DNA of 64,000 nucleotides from Pistricoccus aurantiacus (GCF_042682565.1 NZ_JBHUIC010000008.1), one strand, 5' to 3'; shown: positions 23,778 through 33,382, counted from the first letter of the stretch. The notes: generated from the letters alone by a model not told the origin. Made by a program: numbers and translations.

Positions 23778-23939
23778 AGTAATATCATGCCTGTAAGAAG
23801 TGGCGGCGACAGTATAGTGATTGCGGCGATCATCGTCATAGAAAATTCTTCAATCCAGCGTCGTAAGCCTGCCATCCACCGGCCAGCGGTTCGGTCAGGC
23901 TAGGCCTAGCCAGGCCAAACAGGGAGAGTTCAGCGAATC

Positions 23940-24833
23940 ATGAGCCAGGAAATCGAACTCAAGCTTGCCTTGAGCCCGGGAGCGGCCGAGCAACTCGCCG
24001 ATCACCCAAGCCTGAAGACACTCGCCTTCTCGCGATTCTCTCTCGGCAACACCTATTACGATACGCCTCAAGGACATCTGGAAAAAGCGCGCATGGCGCT
24101 ACGCCTGCGGCGCACGGAAGATGGCTGGCTGCAGACCCTGAAGACCGCCGGCAGGGAAAACGGCGGCTTATCGCAGCGGGATGAATGGGAGTGGCCCGTC
24201 GTCTCGAACCGGCTCGACCTGAGAGAACTTGCCGCGCTCCCCCCGATGCAGGGCTGGGCACCCGAAACCCTGGCTGCCCTGGCGCCGCGCTTCAGTACGG
24301 ATTTCCAGCGCACTCGCTGGCTGGTCGAGCAGCAGGAGAGCAGCATCGAAGTGGCACTGGATCGTGGCGAGATACGCGCCGGGCAGAGCCGGGTGGCCAT
24401 ATGCGAACTGGAACTGGAGCTCGAGCAAGGCCAAGCCGCCGCGCTATGGGCATTGGCGGAAACCTTCGCGAAACAGCTGCCGCTGCGCCCGGCGGCCCTC
24501 AGCAAGGCGGCGCGAGGGGGCGCGCTGCTCAAAGGACGCTGGCCGCTGCCGGAGGAAACGGACTCGCCTGGCACACTTTGGCGGCGCGCCCTCGTCGCCC
24601 TGGATGCGGAGAAAGACAGCAACGACCCCGCCTTTCGAGCGCTTGCCAGCCGGGCTCTTGTTCGGCTCGCCGGTCTGGAACACGCCCTCGAGGATCCGGC
24701 CCCGGCTCGACTGGCTCGAACACTGGCGGAGGCCATGACGCAGCCCGATGGCAACCAAGCGATTTCCTGGCTAGATACGGCCGCCGGACAAGCGGCCCTG
24801 GCGCTTTCCTGGCAGCTGGCGGATCGCGATTAA
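23940..24833 (+). CDS. CYTH-domain inorganic triphosphatase, YgiF-like
   Basis: A 297-residue protein starting with the CYTH signature ExExK (EIELK, residues 4-8), followed by YYDTPQGHLEKARMALRLRR and other acidic/basic tunnel residues typical of triphosphate tunnel metalloenzymes. The CYTH domain ends near residue 200. The remaining part is a shortened, helical CHAD-like region, whereas E. coli YgiF (433 aa) has a complete CHAD domain. YgiF hydrolyses inorganic triphosphate. Divergent from the DUF47-pit pair, transcribed toward the channel gene about 65 bases downstream. Confidence 0.8.
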   Translation: MSQEIELKLALSPGAAEQLADHPSLKTLAFSRFSLGNTYYDTPQGHLEKARMALRLRRTEDGWLQTLKTAGRENGGLSQRDEWEWPVVSNRLDLRELAALPPMQGWAPETLAALAPRFSTDFQRTRWLVEQQESSIEVALDRGEIRAGQSRVAICELELELEQGQAAALWALAETFAKQLPLRPAALSKAARGGALLKGRWPLPEETDSPGTLWRRALVALDAEKDSNDPAFRALASRALVRLAGLEHALEDPAPARLARTLAEAMTQPDGNQAISWLDTAAGQAALALSWQLADRD

Positions 24834-24899
24834 ACGCTCGCCGCGCGGTCAGGCATCTTATAATCGAAAAATCACACGCTAGAAGTGTCTGGAGGTGAT

Positions 24900-25871
24900 G
24901 TGCTTCCCACCCTGAAACCCGCCGGCGAAGGCCTGCGCACACGAATTTTTCAGATCATCTTCGAATCGGATACCCGGCTTGCCAAGGGGTTCGATATCAT
25001 GCTGATCGTGCTTATCCTGACCAGTGTCGGGGTGATCATGGCAGACAGCGTGCCGGTATGGCACGTCCTTTATGGCGACTGGTTTTATCGTATCGAATGG
25101 GGCTTCACGATCCTCTTTACCATTGAACTTCTGGTGCGCGTCTACTGCCTGGATCGTCCGAGTCAATACCTGAGGAGCTTCTACGGCATCGTCGACATAC
25201 TGGCGATTCTACCTACCTGGCTGGTGCTGTTCATCCCCGGCGCTCACTCCCTGGTCATGATTCGCATCATGCGGGTACTGCGGGTGTTTCGGGTGCTGCG
25301 GCTGATGCAGTTCGTCGGCGAAGGCCGGACGCTGGTCGAAGCCCTCAAGAAGAGTTCTCATCAGATACTGCTGTTTCTATTCACGGTGGTCATGCTGGTG
25401 ACCATCTTCGGCACCCTGATCTACACGATCGAGCCGAAGGAAGCCGGCTTCACCAGCATTCCCAAGGCGATTTACTGGGGCGTGGTGACGCTGACCACCG
25501 TCGGCTACGGCGATATCGCCCCGGTCACGGCGCTGGGCCAGTTCATCTCCGTGGTGGTGATGCTGCTGGGTTACTCGATCATCGCCGTTCCCACCGGGGT
25601 GTTTTCCGCGGAGGTGATTCGCTCGATTCGTGCGGAGCGCTATTCCGACGAAGCCTGCCCCGGCTGCGGTCACGACCGCCACGAGAAGCGCGCCAAGTAC
25701 TGCCTGCTATGCGGTACCTGGCTCGACGAGGATACCCCGGATCCCAACAAGGCGGAGGAAGATGAGCAGGAAGGTCCCTGCGAAGAGGTAAAACAGGCCG
25801 CCCAGGAAGACAGCCCAAAAGTACGTCGGGACACGGACAACGAAACGCCCCGCGGCGGCCCCAGCGTCTGA
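24900..25871 (+). CDS. Voltage-gated-type potassium channel with C-terminal zinc-ribbon-like tail
   Basis: A 323-residue six-helix ion channel. Start set at the GTG 24900 because GGAGG lies seven bases upstream (24889-24895). S1-S3 lie at about 25-110, an arginine-rich S4 is RIMRVLRVFRVLRLMQF, and the selectivity filter is TLTTVGYGD before S6. After S6 comes CPGCGHDRHEKRAKYCLLC, two CxxC pairs likely binding zinc, then an acidic disordered tail. The filter indicates K+ selectivity; gating is inferred from S4. The zinc-ribbon tail is present in a subset of bacterial relatives. Confidence 0.88.
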   Translation: MLPTLKPAGEGLRTRIFQIIFESDTRLAKGFDIMLIVLILTSVGVIMADSVPVWHVLYGDWFYRIEWGFTILFTIELLVRVYCLDRPSQYLRSFYGIVDILAILPTWLVLFIPGAHSLVMIRIMRVLRVFRVLRLMQFVGEGRTLVEALKKSSHQILLFLFTVVMLVTIFGTLIYTIEPKEAGFTSIPKAIYWGVVTLTTVGYGDIAPVTALGQFISVVVMLLGYSIIAVPTGVFSAEVIRSIRAERYSDEACPGCGHDRHEKRAKYCLLCGTWLDEDTPDPNKAEEDEQEGPCEEVKQAAQEDSPKVRRDTDNETPRGGPSV

Positions 25872-25928
25872 CAAGACTATTCGTGAAAGGCCGCTTTCAA
25901 AACAATCTTGGCACCTTGCTTTGTAAGA

Positions 25929-26552
25929 CTATTCCCGAAAGGGTGCGAGATCGCCCCGTCCCTCGCGCACCACCACCGGGGGCAGCTCACGCAGATCGAT
26001 GACGCTGGTGGGCTCCAGGTGACAGGCGCCGCCATCGACGATCAGATCCAGGTGGGCGCCGAAGCGGTCGCGAATCTCCTCCGGGTCGGTCATGGGCCAT
26101 TCCTCGTCCACGGGAATCAAGGTCACGCTCATCAGAGGTTCTCCCAGCGCCGCCAGCAAGGCATGGGTAATGCGGTGATCCGGCACGCGAATGCCGATGG
26201 AGCGCCGCTTGGGATGCAGCAGCAGACGTGGAACCTCGCTGGTGGCGTTGAGGATGAACGTATAGGCGCCAGGGGTCTGCGCCTTGAGCAGACGAAACAC
26301 CGCGTTGTCCACCTTGGCGTAGGTGCCGATTTCGGAAAGATCCGAGCACACCAGGGTGAAGTTGTGCTTGTCGTCCAGAGCGCGCAGCCACTTGATCTTC
26401 TCGATGCCTTTCTTGTTACCCAACTGGCAGCCCAGGGCATAGCCGGAGTCCGTCGGATAGGCAATCACACCGTCCTGTCGAATCAATTGAACGGCCTGAT
26501 CGATCAGACGCTGCTGGGGGTTTTCCGGGTGAATATGAAAGAACTGGGTCAT
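25929..26552 (-). CDS. yciO: YciO, Sua5/YrdC-family protein
   Basis: A 207-residue protein with the Sua5/YrdC fold: IRQDGVIAYPTDSGYALGCQ near the N-terminus, KIKWLRALDDKHNFTLVCSDLSEI, and RRSIGIRVPDH. The pattern and length match E. coli YciO rather than TsaC/Sua5 (PTxTxYGLG is replaced by PTDSGYALG). TsaC makes threonylcarbamoyl-AMP for tRNA t6A; YciO has been reported to have weak or different activity. It sits next to rnm (yciV) and yciI, recalling the E. coli yci cluster. Confidence 0.88.
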   Translation of the reverse strand: MTQFFHIHPENPQQRLIDQAVQLIRQDGVIAYPTDSGYALGCQLGNKKGIEKIKWLRALDDKHNFTLVCSDLSEIGTYAKVDNAVFRLLKAQTPGAYTFILNATSEVPRLLLHPKRRSIGIRVPDHRITHALLAALGEPLMSVTLIPVDEEWPMTDPEEIRDRFGAHLDLIVDGGACHLEPTSVIDLRELPPVVVREGRGDLAPFRE

Positions 26553-26639
26553 GGGCGAGCATCCTTTCGTTCATTGCAATGAGCGGTCGGGGTACGGGAC
26601 GGCTATCACTTTAGCATCTTGTTTAAAGCCGGACAGTCG

Positions 26640-27569
26640 TCAACGAGCGCTGAATCCCGTCAGCGCCGGATGCAACCACACCGGCGTGACGTCGGTGCGC
26701 GGCGGCGGACTCATGGCACCGGGTGCCAGAGGGCCGCCGGGAAAGTGAAAATCGCTCCCCAGGGAGCCGTAAAGGCCGCGACCCTCGAGCTGGCGGGCCA
26801 GGTCTCGGGTCAGATCCGCGTTCTGAAAGCCGCTGATCAGTTCCGCTGCCTCGCCTCCAACATCAACGAAGGCATCCAGCAGCAGGCCGCGTTTGCGGCG
26901 CGTCAGGCCGTAGCGCAGCGGGTGCGCCAGCACCGCGACGCCGCCAGCATCACCAATCCATTCCACCACCTCGCTCAGAAACGGCCAATGGGCCTTGACG
27001 TCCCCGGGCTTGCCGCTGCCCAGGAACTTCTTGAAGGCGCTGGCCCTGTCCTTGACCAGGCCGGCCTCTACCAAGGCCGCGGCGAAGTCCGGTCGCCCCA
27101 GGGGTCGTTCGCTTCCGGCCTGAACGCGGGCCCTGGCCAGGGCATTATCCAGCCCCAGCTTTTCCAGCCTTGAAGCGATCACTTCCGCCCGAATCACCCG
27201 TGCCTGGGCCTGGCGGATCAGACCCTCCCCCAGCTTGCCGATGCCACCTCGGGGAAGCAAAGCCACCACATGGATATTGGCGCCTCGCCACTGGCAGGAA
27301 AGCTCCGTGGCAGGAATCAAGCGAATCCCTGCCTGCGCCGCCGCCTGGGCCGCCTCTTCCACCCCAGCCAGGGTGTCGTGATCCGTCAGCGCCATGTGGG
27401 TCAGGCCGCGGCGGTGGCAAAGCGCCACCAGTTCGCCGGGGGGCAGCACGCCGTCCGACGCGGTGGAGTGCATATGCAGATCGACGTCCTGAACTTCGCA
27501 GAACGTATCGGGCAGGCGCGGAGTATCGGCGCGAGAGTCAGCAGGAAAGGAATCGATGATCATCAGCAT
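26640..27569 (-). CDS. rnm: PHP-domain 5'-3' exoribonuclease RNase AM
   Basis: A PHP-family phosphoesterase: DLHMHSTASDG supplies metal ligands near the N-terminus, TDHDTLAGV follows, and the C-terminal GSDFHFPG gives the last ligands. E. coli RNase AM (YciV) trims 5' ends of 5S and other rRNAs and hydrolyses pAp. Start is uncertain between ATG 27569 (309 aa) and ATG 27563; the frame is open to 27671 but without family similarity and without a good ribosome-binding site. It lies 87 bases upstream of yciO on the same strand. Confidence 0.88.
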   Translation of the reverse strand: MLMIIDSFPADSRADTPRLPDTFCEVQDVDLHMHSTASDGVLPPGELVALCHRRGLTHMALTDHDTLAGVEEAAQAAAQAGIRLIPATELSCQWRGANIHVVALLPRGGIGKLGEGLIRQAQARVIRAEVIASRLEKLGLDNALARARVQAGSERPLGRPDFAAALVEAGLVKDRASAFKKFLGSGKPGDVKAHWPFLSEVVEWIGDAGGVAVLAHPLRYGLTRRKRGLLLDAFVDVGGEAAELISGFQNADLTRDLARQLEGRGLYGSLGSDFHFPGGPLAPGAMSPPPRTDVTPVWLHPALTGFSAR

Positions 27570-27696
27570 GACGCCGGCGGGCGTCTTTGTCAGAATAGGG
27601 CCACCATGGTGAGCGCTAGGCAGGTGGCGGTCAAACCCCGCGAAACACGCCGCTAAAGCGCCTCGTGGCATCGGCGATTGAAAAGGAAATCCGACA

Positions 27697-27996
27697 ATGC
27701 TCTATGCGATTATCAGTGAAGACGTCCGCGACAGCCTCGAGCGACGCATGGCGGCCCGACCGGATCATCTAGCGCGTATCGAAAAGCTGCGGGACGAAGG
27801 CCGCCTGGTGCTGGCGGGACCGCATCCGGCGATCGACACCTCGACCCCGGGAGACGCCGGTTTCACCGGCAGCCTGGTGGTCGCGGAATTCGACGATCTG
27901 AAGGCTGCTCAAGCCTGGGCGGAGGCGGACCCCTACATGATCGCCGGAGTCTACGCCGGCGTCGTGGTCAAGCCCTTCAACAAGGTGCTTCCCTGA
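27697..27996 (+). CDS. yciI: YciI family protein
   Basis: A 99-residue single-domain protein of the dimeric alpha-beta barrel (ferredoxin-like) YciI fold: MLYAIISEDVRDSLERRMAA, a HLARIEKLRDEGRLVLAGPHP stretch containing the conserved active-site-like His and downstream Asp residues, and EADPYMIAGVYAGVVVKPFN. The biochemical role in E. coli is unknown. AGGAAATCCGACA precedes the ATG. It is divergent from rnm and ends four bases before mnmC, so the two are probably cotranscribed. Confidence 0.92.
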   Translation: MLYAIISEDVRDSLERRMAARPDHLARIEKLRDEGRLVLAGPHPAIDTSTPGDAGFTGSLVVAEFDDLKAAQAWAEADPYMIAGVYAGVVVKPFNKVLP

Positions 27997-28000
27997 GCCG

Positions 28001-30004
28001 ATGACGTTCCCTCCTCCGCTGGCACCGCTTTCCGCCCTGGAACATCCGGTTCTCGATTGGAGCGATCAAGCGGCGCCCCACTCCCGCCACTTCGGCGACG
28101 TATACTTCTCCCGCCAGAGCGGCCAAGCGGAAACCGAGCATGTCTTTCTGAAAGGCAACGACCTGCCGGGACGATTCGTCGCCTGGCAGGAGCCGCGGCC
28201 CTTCGTGATCGGTGAAACCGGCTTCGGTACCGGGCTCAACATGCTTTGCGCCGTCGCCTGCTTCCAGGCTCACGCACCGCCAGGGGCCCGGCTTCACCTG
28301 GTTTCCACGGAACGATTTCCCTTGCAGCGCGACGATCTGGCCCGGGCGCTCTCGGCCTGGCCGGTGTTGACGCATCTGGCCAGGCCGCTTATCGACCAGT
28401 GGCCGCTGCCGGTCGGCGGCGTACATCGGCTGTGGCTCGACGAGCGAGTGATCCTGGATCTGCATTTCGGCGACAGCGTCGAGCGGCTGGCTCGGCTTGA
28501 CGGCAAGGTGGATGCCTGGTTCCTGGACGGCTTCGCTCCGGCGAAAAATCCCGAGATGTGGCAGCTGGCGCTGCTCAAAGCCATGGCAGCGGCCAGTCGC
28601 CCGGGAGCTACCTTCTCTACTTTCACCTGCGCCGGGGTGGTCAAGCGTGGCCTGAGCGCGGCGGGATTTGCCTGGCGCAAGGCGCCGGGGTTCGGGCGCA
28701 AGCGGGAAATGCTGCGGGGCGAGATCGAGCGCCCGCCGCAGGACGACTTTCGCCACGACACGCCCTGGTTCGTGCCACCGCCAGCTCGACGCGCTCGTCA
28801 CGTGGCGGTGATCGGCGCGGGCGTTGCCGGGGCCAGCGTGGCCCACGCCCTGGCGCGGCGCGGTATCTCGGTGACGCTTCTCGACAGGACCGCTCCCGGC
28901 GCCGGCGCTTCCGGCAACGATCAGGGGGCGCTCTACGTCAAACTCGCCGCGCAGACCAACCTGCAAAGCCGTTTCTATCTCGCCGGCCTGCAGCACAGCC
29001 GACGCTGGCTGGCGCAGCTTGATCCAGAAAACAGGCTCTGGCGCGACTGCGGGGTGCTGCAGCTGGCTACCAATGACCGAGAAGCCAGGCGCCAGGCGCG
29101 CTTTCTCGCCAACCATCCGCTGCCCGCGAGCCTTGTCGAAGGGGTGGACGCGGCCACCGCCAGCGCTCGGTCAGGCATCCGACTTGAGCACGGCGGGCTC
29201 GATTATCCAAATGCCGGCTGGGTGCGGCCCCGAGCGATCTGCCAGCGGCTCGCCGCCGCCCCGGGAATCATGTTTCGTCAGGGGACGGTCGAGCATCTTG
29301 TTTCCAGCGATAGGGGTTGGCAGCTGGTGCTGGCGAATGGCGAACGCCTCGAAGCAGATCACGTAGTCATCGCCAATGCCGCCCAGGCAAGCCGGTTCGC
29401 CCAGAGCGAGGCGCTTCCCTTGCGGGTGGTGCGCGGCCAGATCACGCAAATCGAACTGGATGGAAAAGCGACTCCCGAACTCAAGCGAGTCGTCTGCGCC
29501 GGGGGTTACGTGCCGCCACCCCTCGACGGGAGGCTGATCGTCGGCGCCAGCTTTCGGCCCAACGATAGCGGACAGGAACTTCGCGACGAAGAACACGCCG
29601 CCAACCTGGCGGAACTGGCGAAAACACTCCCCGCCTATTTTGAAGCGCTCCAGCAGGCCGATGTCGAACTCGATCCCACTCGCCTTCAAGGCCGCGTGGC
29701 CCTGCGCGCCGCCAGCCCGGACAAGACCCCCTATGCGGGGCCGGTGCCAGTCGCCAAGCGCTGGCATGAGGATTACGCAATGCTCGCCAAGGACGCCAGA
29801 CGTATTCCGGCAACGCCCGGCGCGCATCATCCGGGGCTCTGGATCAGCACTGCTCACGGCTCTCGAGGCTTCGCCAGCGCCCCGCTGTGCGCGGAAATCA
29901 TTGCCTCGCGGCTCTGCGACGAACCTCCGCCCCTGGAACGGGAACTGGTGGATCACCTGCACCCGGGGCGACGACTGATTCGCGAGCTGATTACGAGCCA
30001 ATGA
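28001..30004 (+). CDS. mnmC: Bifunctional tRNA mnm5s2U biosynthesis protein MnmC
   Basis: A 667-residue enzyme completing 5-methylaminomethyl-2-thiouridine at wobble position 34. The N-terminal methyltransferase half (about 1-245) has FGTGLNMLCAVACF for SAM and the conserved WFLDGFAPAKNPEMW. The C-terminal FAD oxidoreductase half begins with HVAVIGAGVAGASVAHALAR, a Rossmann glycine motif, at about residue 267, and ends with STAHGSRGFASAPL. It removes the carboxymethyl group that the methyltransferase then replaces. Length is normal. Its start is four bases after the yciI stop. Confidence 0.95.
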   Translation: MTFPPPLAPLSALEHPVLDWSDQAAPHSRHFGDVYFSRQSGQAETEHVFLKGNDLPGRFVAWQEPRPFVIGETGFGTGLNMLCAVACFQAHAPPGARLHLVSTERFPLQRDDLARALSAWPVLTHLARPLIDQWPLPVGGVHRLWLDERVILDLHFGDSVERLARLDGKVDAWFLDGFAPAKNPEMWQLALLKAMAAASRPGATFSTFTCAGVVKRGLSAAGFAWRKAPGFGRKREMLRGEIERPPQDDFRHDTPWFVPPPARRARHVAVIGAGVAGASVAHALARRGISVTLLDRTAPGAGASGNDQGALYVKLAAQTNLQSRFYLAGLQHSRRWLAQLDPENRLWRDCGVLQLATNDREARRQARFLANHPLPASLVEGVDAATASARSGIRLEHGGLDYPNAGWVRPRAICQRLAAAPGIMFRQGTVEHLVSSDRGWQLVLANGERLEADHVVIANAAQASRFAQSEALPLRVVRGQITQIELDGKATPELKRVVCAGGYVPPPLDGRLIVGASFRPNDSGQELRDEEHAANLAELAKTLPAYFEALQQADVELDPTRLQGRVALRAASPDKTPYAGPVPVAKRWHEDYAMLAKDARRIPATPGAHHPGLWISTAHGSRGFASAPLCAEIIASRLCDEPPPLERELVDHLHPGRRLIRELITSQ

Positions 30005-30093
30005 GATAGCCAGGCAAAGGACATTCAGGTTTAGTGGTGTGTGGGAGGATTGTGATCTAGTGTGAAGCAATCGCCCATATCAAGGACAAGACG

Positions 30094-30966
30094 ATGCGCC
30101 TTATTCCATTGATTGGCGCCTTGGCGGCGCTGACATTCACCGCTACCGCCACTGCACAACAGATCGATAGCGTCGAGGTACGCGATCCCATCCATATGTT
30201 GACCGGTAAAGGCGGCAACATCGGCGTGCTGATCGGCGAGGACGGCACCTTCATGATCGACGACAAGTTCGCCCCGCTGACCGAGGCAATCCTGGCGGAG
30301 GTGGAACAGCTTGGTGGCAGCGCTCCGACCTTTTTGATCAACACTCATTTCCACGGCGATCACACCGGCGGCAACGAAAACCTGGGAGACGCCGGCAGCA
30401 CTATCGTCGCTCATGAAAAAGTACGTGAACGACTCGCGGAAGGCAGCGAAATCGAGGCGTTCGATATGGTCATGCCGCCCCAAAGCGGTGCCGCTTTACC
30501 GGTCATCACCTTCAGCCAGGACATTCGTTTTCATCTCAACGGCGAGACCATCGATGTCTTCCATGTTCCCGCCGCTCATACGGATAGCGACAGTATCGTG
30601 CATTTTCGCGATGCCAACGTCATTCATACTGGCGATACGGTGTTCAACGGCTTCTTTCCGTTCATCGACACGGCTCACGGCGGCACGCTGGAAGGGATGA
30701 TTGCCGCGACGGAGCGCGTGCTGACATTGACGGACGACGACACTCGCATCATTCCAGGCCATGGCCCCCTGGCGGACAGGCAGCAGATCCAGGGCTATCG
30801 AGACATGTTGACCACCGCTCGGGAACGACTCGGCAAGCTCAAGGCAGAAGGTCTGAGTGCTGAAGAAGCCGCTGCCGAACAGCCCCTTGCAGACTTGGAA
30901 GAAGAATGGGGCGACGGCAATTTCAGCGCGGATCAATGGATCGAAATCATCTACGATGGGGTGTGA
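30094..30966 (+). CDS. Secreted MBL-fold metallo-hydrolase
   Basis: A 290-residue protein with a Sec signal peptide (MRLIPLIGALAALTFTATATA, cleavage before QQ). The zinc motif HxHxDH is present as NTHFHGDHTGGNENLGD (His at about 87 and 89, Asp91-His92), followed by AAHTDSDSIVHF, NVIHTGDTVFNGFFPF, IPGHGPL for the remaining ligands. This glyoxalase-II-like arrangement is found in periplasmic MBL proteins of unknown substrate. It lacks evidence for beta-lactamase activity. Monocistronic, convergent with yheU-ligA. Confidence 0.85.
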   Translation: MRLIPLIGALAALTFTATATAQQIDSVEVRDPIHMLTGKGGNIGVLIGEDGTFMIDDKFAPLTEAILAEVEQLGGSAPTFLINTHFHGDHTGGNENLGDAGSTIVAHEKVRERLAEGSEIEAFDMVMPPQSGAALPVITFSQDIRFHLNGETIDVFHVPAAHTDSDSIVHFRDANVIHTGDTVFNGFFPFIDTAHGGTLEGMIAATERVLTLTDDDTRIIPGHGPLADRQQIQGYRDMLTTARERLGKLKAEGLSAEEAAAEQPLADLEEEWGDGNFSADQWIEIIYDGV

Positions 30967-30989
30967 CGCCAAGTCAATAGGCGAGCCGC

Positions 30990-31259
30990 CTAGCCTTCTT
31001 CCTCGTCATCCGCGAGCTGGCGGCCGAAAGCCCACCACTGGGACAGCGTCATGATCTCGGTGAGTTCCGTCTGCAGGTCGTGCACCACCAGTAACTCACC
31101 GCGCTCGAGTTGACGCTTGAGCTCCGCGGTCCAGCCATGCATGCCGTCGCCGGTATCCGTGGTGTCGTAGCCCTGGCGGGTGACGAAGGCTTCCAGCAGA
31201 CCGTCCAGTGTCTCTCCCGGCAGCAGGCGATAAGGCACTTCGATAAAGCGCTCGTTCAT
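30990..31259 (-). CDS. yheU: YheU family protein
   Basis: An 89-residue protein. I choose the ATG at 31259, which overlaps the ligA stop as ATGA; the alternative start 31289 lies inside ligA and lacks similarity. Its core (VPYRLLPGETLDGLLEAFVTRQGYD, then LKRQLERGELLVVHDLQTELTEIM) follows the E. coli YheU pattern (72 aa), with an acidic C-terminus. Function unknown. The four-base overlap indicates translational coupling with ligA. Confidence 0.8.
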   Translation of the reverse strand: MNERFIEVPYRLLPGETLDGLLEAFVTRQGYDTTDTGDGMHGWTAELKRQLERGELLVVHDLQTELTEIMTLSQWWAFGRQLADDEEEG

Positions 31260-33307
31260 GTCTCGGCCTCCTCGTTGGCAGACTCCCACTCCCGGAGCTT
31301 TTCGAGAAAGCCCGCCTCGTCGATCACCGGCACCTCCAGCTCTTGTGCCTTGGTGAGCTTGCTGCCGGCGGCTTCCCCGGCTACCAGACAGGCGGTCTTC
31401 TTCGAGACGCTGCCGGACACCTTGGCCCCCAGCGCCTGCAGCCGCGCCTTGCCTTCGTCTCGGGTCATGCTCTCCAGGGTGCCGGTAAGCACCCAGGTCT
31501 GGCCGGCCAGAGGCTGAACCCGGGGCTGCATCTCCACTTCATCCCAGGTGATGCCGACCCGCTGCAGATCCTCCAGCGTGTTTTGATTATGAGCTTGACG
31601 GAAGAACGTATGAATATGCCGTGCCACCACCGGCCCGATATCGCTGATCGCTTCCAGCGACTCGACGCTCGCTTCCATCAGGGCGGATAGATTGCCGAAA
31701 TGACGCGCCAGGTTGTTCGCGGTAGCCTCGCCCACCTCGCGAATGCCCAAGGCGTAGATAAAACGCGCCAGAGTGGTTCGGCGGGAGTGATCCAGCGCGA
31801 AAGCCAGATTGGCGGCGGATTTCTGCGCCATCCTCGGCAGTTCCGCCAGGTCTTCCACCCGCAGTCGATACAGATCCGCCGGGGTCTTGACCCAATCCCG
31901 CTCGACCAGCTGATCGATCAGTTTTTCGCCCAGGCCGTCGATATCCATGGCCTTGCGGCTGGCGAAGTGCTTGAGCGCTTCCTTGCGCTGGGCGGGGCAG
32001 TAAAGGCCGCCGGAGCAGCGCGCTACCGCCTCGCCTTCCAGCCGCTCGATCTGGGAGTCGCAGACCGGGCAGCGCTCGGGAAAGACGATCTCCCGAGTAT
32101 CCTCTGGCCGCGCGCCCTCGATGACTCTCACCACCTGGGGAATGACGTCTCCCGCCCGGCGAATGGCCACGCAGTCGCCGATCATTACCCCCAGCCGCCG
32201 GATTTCGTCCGCGTTGTGCAGGGTGGCGTTGGCCACGGTCACCCCGGCCACGGCCACCGGCTCGAGCCGGGCCACCGGAGTGATGGCGCCGGTGCGCCCT
32301 ACCTGAAACTCCACGTCTCTGAGCCGAGTGGTCTGTTCCTGGGCGGGAAACTTGAAGGCCATCGCCCAACGCGGCGCCCGAGCGACGAAACCCAGCTCCC
32401 GCTGCAGCCGCAGCTCGTCGATCTTGAGCACCGCGCCGTCGATATCGTAATCGAGCCGGTCTCGCCGCTCCCCGAGACGCCGGCAGTAATCGATGATTCC
32501 CTGGTCACCTGTGACCCGCTCCAGCCAAGGGCTGATGCGAAAGCCAAGATGCTCCAGCCGCGCCATCAGTTCGCTATGGGTGGCGAGATCCTGGTCCGGC
32601 TCCAGCCTCGCCACCTGGTAGGCGATGAATTCCAGCGGGCGGGTGGCGGTCACGCGAGGATCGAGCTGGCGCAGACTGCCGGCGGCGGCATTGCGCGGAT
32701 TGGCGAACACCTTGGCGTCCTCCTCCCTGGCGCGATCGTTGAGTTTTTCGAAACCCGAATGGCTCATGATGACCTCGCCGCGTACCTCCAGCAGTGTCGG
32801 TACGTTATCGCCACGCAGCTTGAGGGGAATCGAGCGCAGGGTGCGCAGGTTGGTGGTGATGCCCTCCCCGGTACGACCGTCCCCCCGGGTGGCGCCGCTG
32901 ACCAGCACGCCGTCTTCGTAGACGAGCGAGATCGCTGCGCCGTCGAACTTGGGCTCGCAGCAGAACTCGAGGCTGTCGGCGTCGCGCTCCAGGCGCTCCG
33001 CGACCCGCTGGGTGAAGGCGGCAAGTTCCGCCTCGTTGAAGGCGTTGTCCAGGGACAGCATGGGCAGCGCATGCTCGACTTCCGGAAACCCCTCCGCCGG
33101 CCTTGCCCCCACTCGCTGGGTGGGAGAATCTGGAATCACCAGCACCGGATGGGCCGCCTCGATCTCCTGCAGGCGGCGCAGCTTGCCATCGTACTGGGCG
33201 TCCGTCAGGGTCGGCTCGTCGAGCACGTAATAGCGGTAGTTGGCATCGTCGAGCTCGGCGCGCAGCCGAGCCGCTTCATCGCGAAGGGTCTGGTCGGGTT
33301 GGCTCAT
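31256..33307 (-). CDS. ligA: NAD-dependent DNA ligase
   Basis: A 683-residue ligase sealing nicks in replication and repair. The Ia and adenylation domains contain the active-site Lys120 in CEPKFDGAAISL. An OB-fold follows (about 325-405), then a four-cysteine zinc finger (CPVCDSQIERLEGEAVARCSG, with YCPAQR), helix-hairpin-helix repeats, and a C-terminal BRCT domain (GQTWVLTGTLESMTRDE). The start at 33307 gives the conserved N-terminus MSQPDQTLRDEAARLRAEL and the usual length. It lies downstream of zipA, as in many gammaproteobacteria. Confidence 0.96.
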   Translation of the reverse strand: MSQPDQTLRDEAARLRAELDDANYRYYVLDEPTLTDAQYDGKLRRLQEIEAAHPVLVIPDSPTQRVGARPAEGFPEVEHALPMLSLDNAFNEAELAAFTQRVAERLERDADSLEFCCEPKFDGAAISLVYEDGVLVSGATRGDGRTGEGITTNLRTLRSIPLKLRGDNVPTLLEVRGEVIMSHSGFEKLNDRAREEDAKVFANPRNAAAGSLRQLDPRVTATRPLEFIAYQVARLEPDQDLATHSELMARLEHLGFRISPWLERVTGDQGIIDYCRRLGERRDRLDYDIDGAVLKIDELRLQRELGFVARAPRWAMAFKFPAQEQTTRLRDVEFQVGRTGAITPVARLEPVAVAGVTVANATLHNADEIRRLGVMIGDCVAIRRAGDVIPQVVRVIEGARPEDTREIVFPERCPVCDSQIERLEGEAVARCSGGLYCPAQRKEALKHFASRKAMDIDGLGEKLIDQLVERDWVKTPADLYRLRVEDLAELPRMAQKSAANLAFALDHSRRTTLARFIYALGIREVGEATANNLARHFGNLSALMEASVESLEAISDIGPVVARHIHTFFRQAHNQNTLEDLQRVGITWDEVEMQPRVQPLAGQTWVLTGTLESMTRDEGKARLQALGAKVSGSVSKKTACLVAGEAAGSKLTKAQELEVPVIDEAGFLEKLREWESANEEAET

Positions 33308-33355
33308 GCGGGGTGAATTCTCGCAGCAACGGAATCGGTAACGGAAAGCCCAGAC

Positions 33356-33382
33356 GACAAGACCCCGAAGCGGGGTCTTGTC
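33356..33382 (-). terminator. Perfect 12-bp stem-loop between zipA and ligA
   Basis: GACAAGACCCCG-AAG-CGGGGTCTTGTC is a perfect 12-bp stem with a three-base loop in the 112-base gap. There is no clear U-run on either side, so it could be a terminator, a processing site or a translation-modulating structure in front of ligA. Confidence 0.5.

Noticed and set aside
27563..27671. N-terminal extension of rnm to 27671
   Set aside because: The extra residues lack family similarity and no ribosome-binding site precedes that start.
31700..33316. 538-codon plus-strand frame opposite ligA
   Set aside because: Shadow of ligA, which shows complete catalytic and structural motifs on the minus strand.
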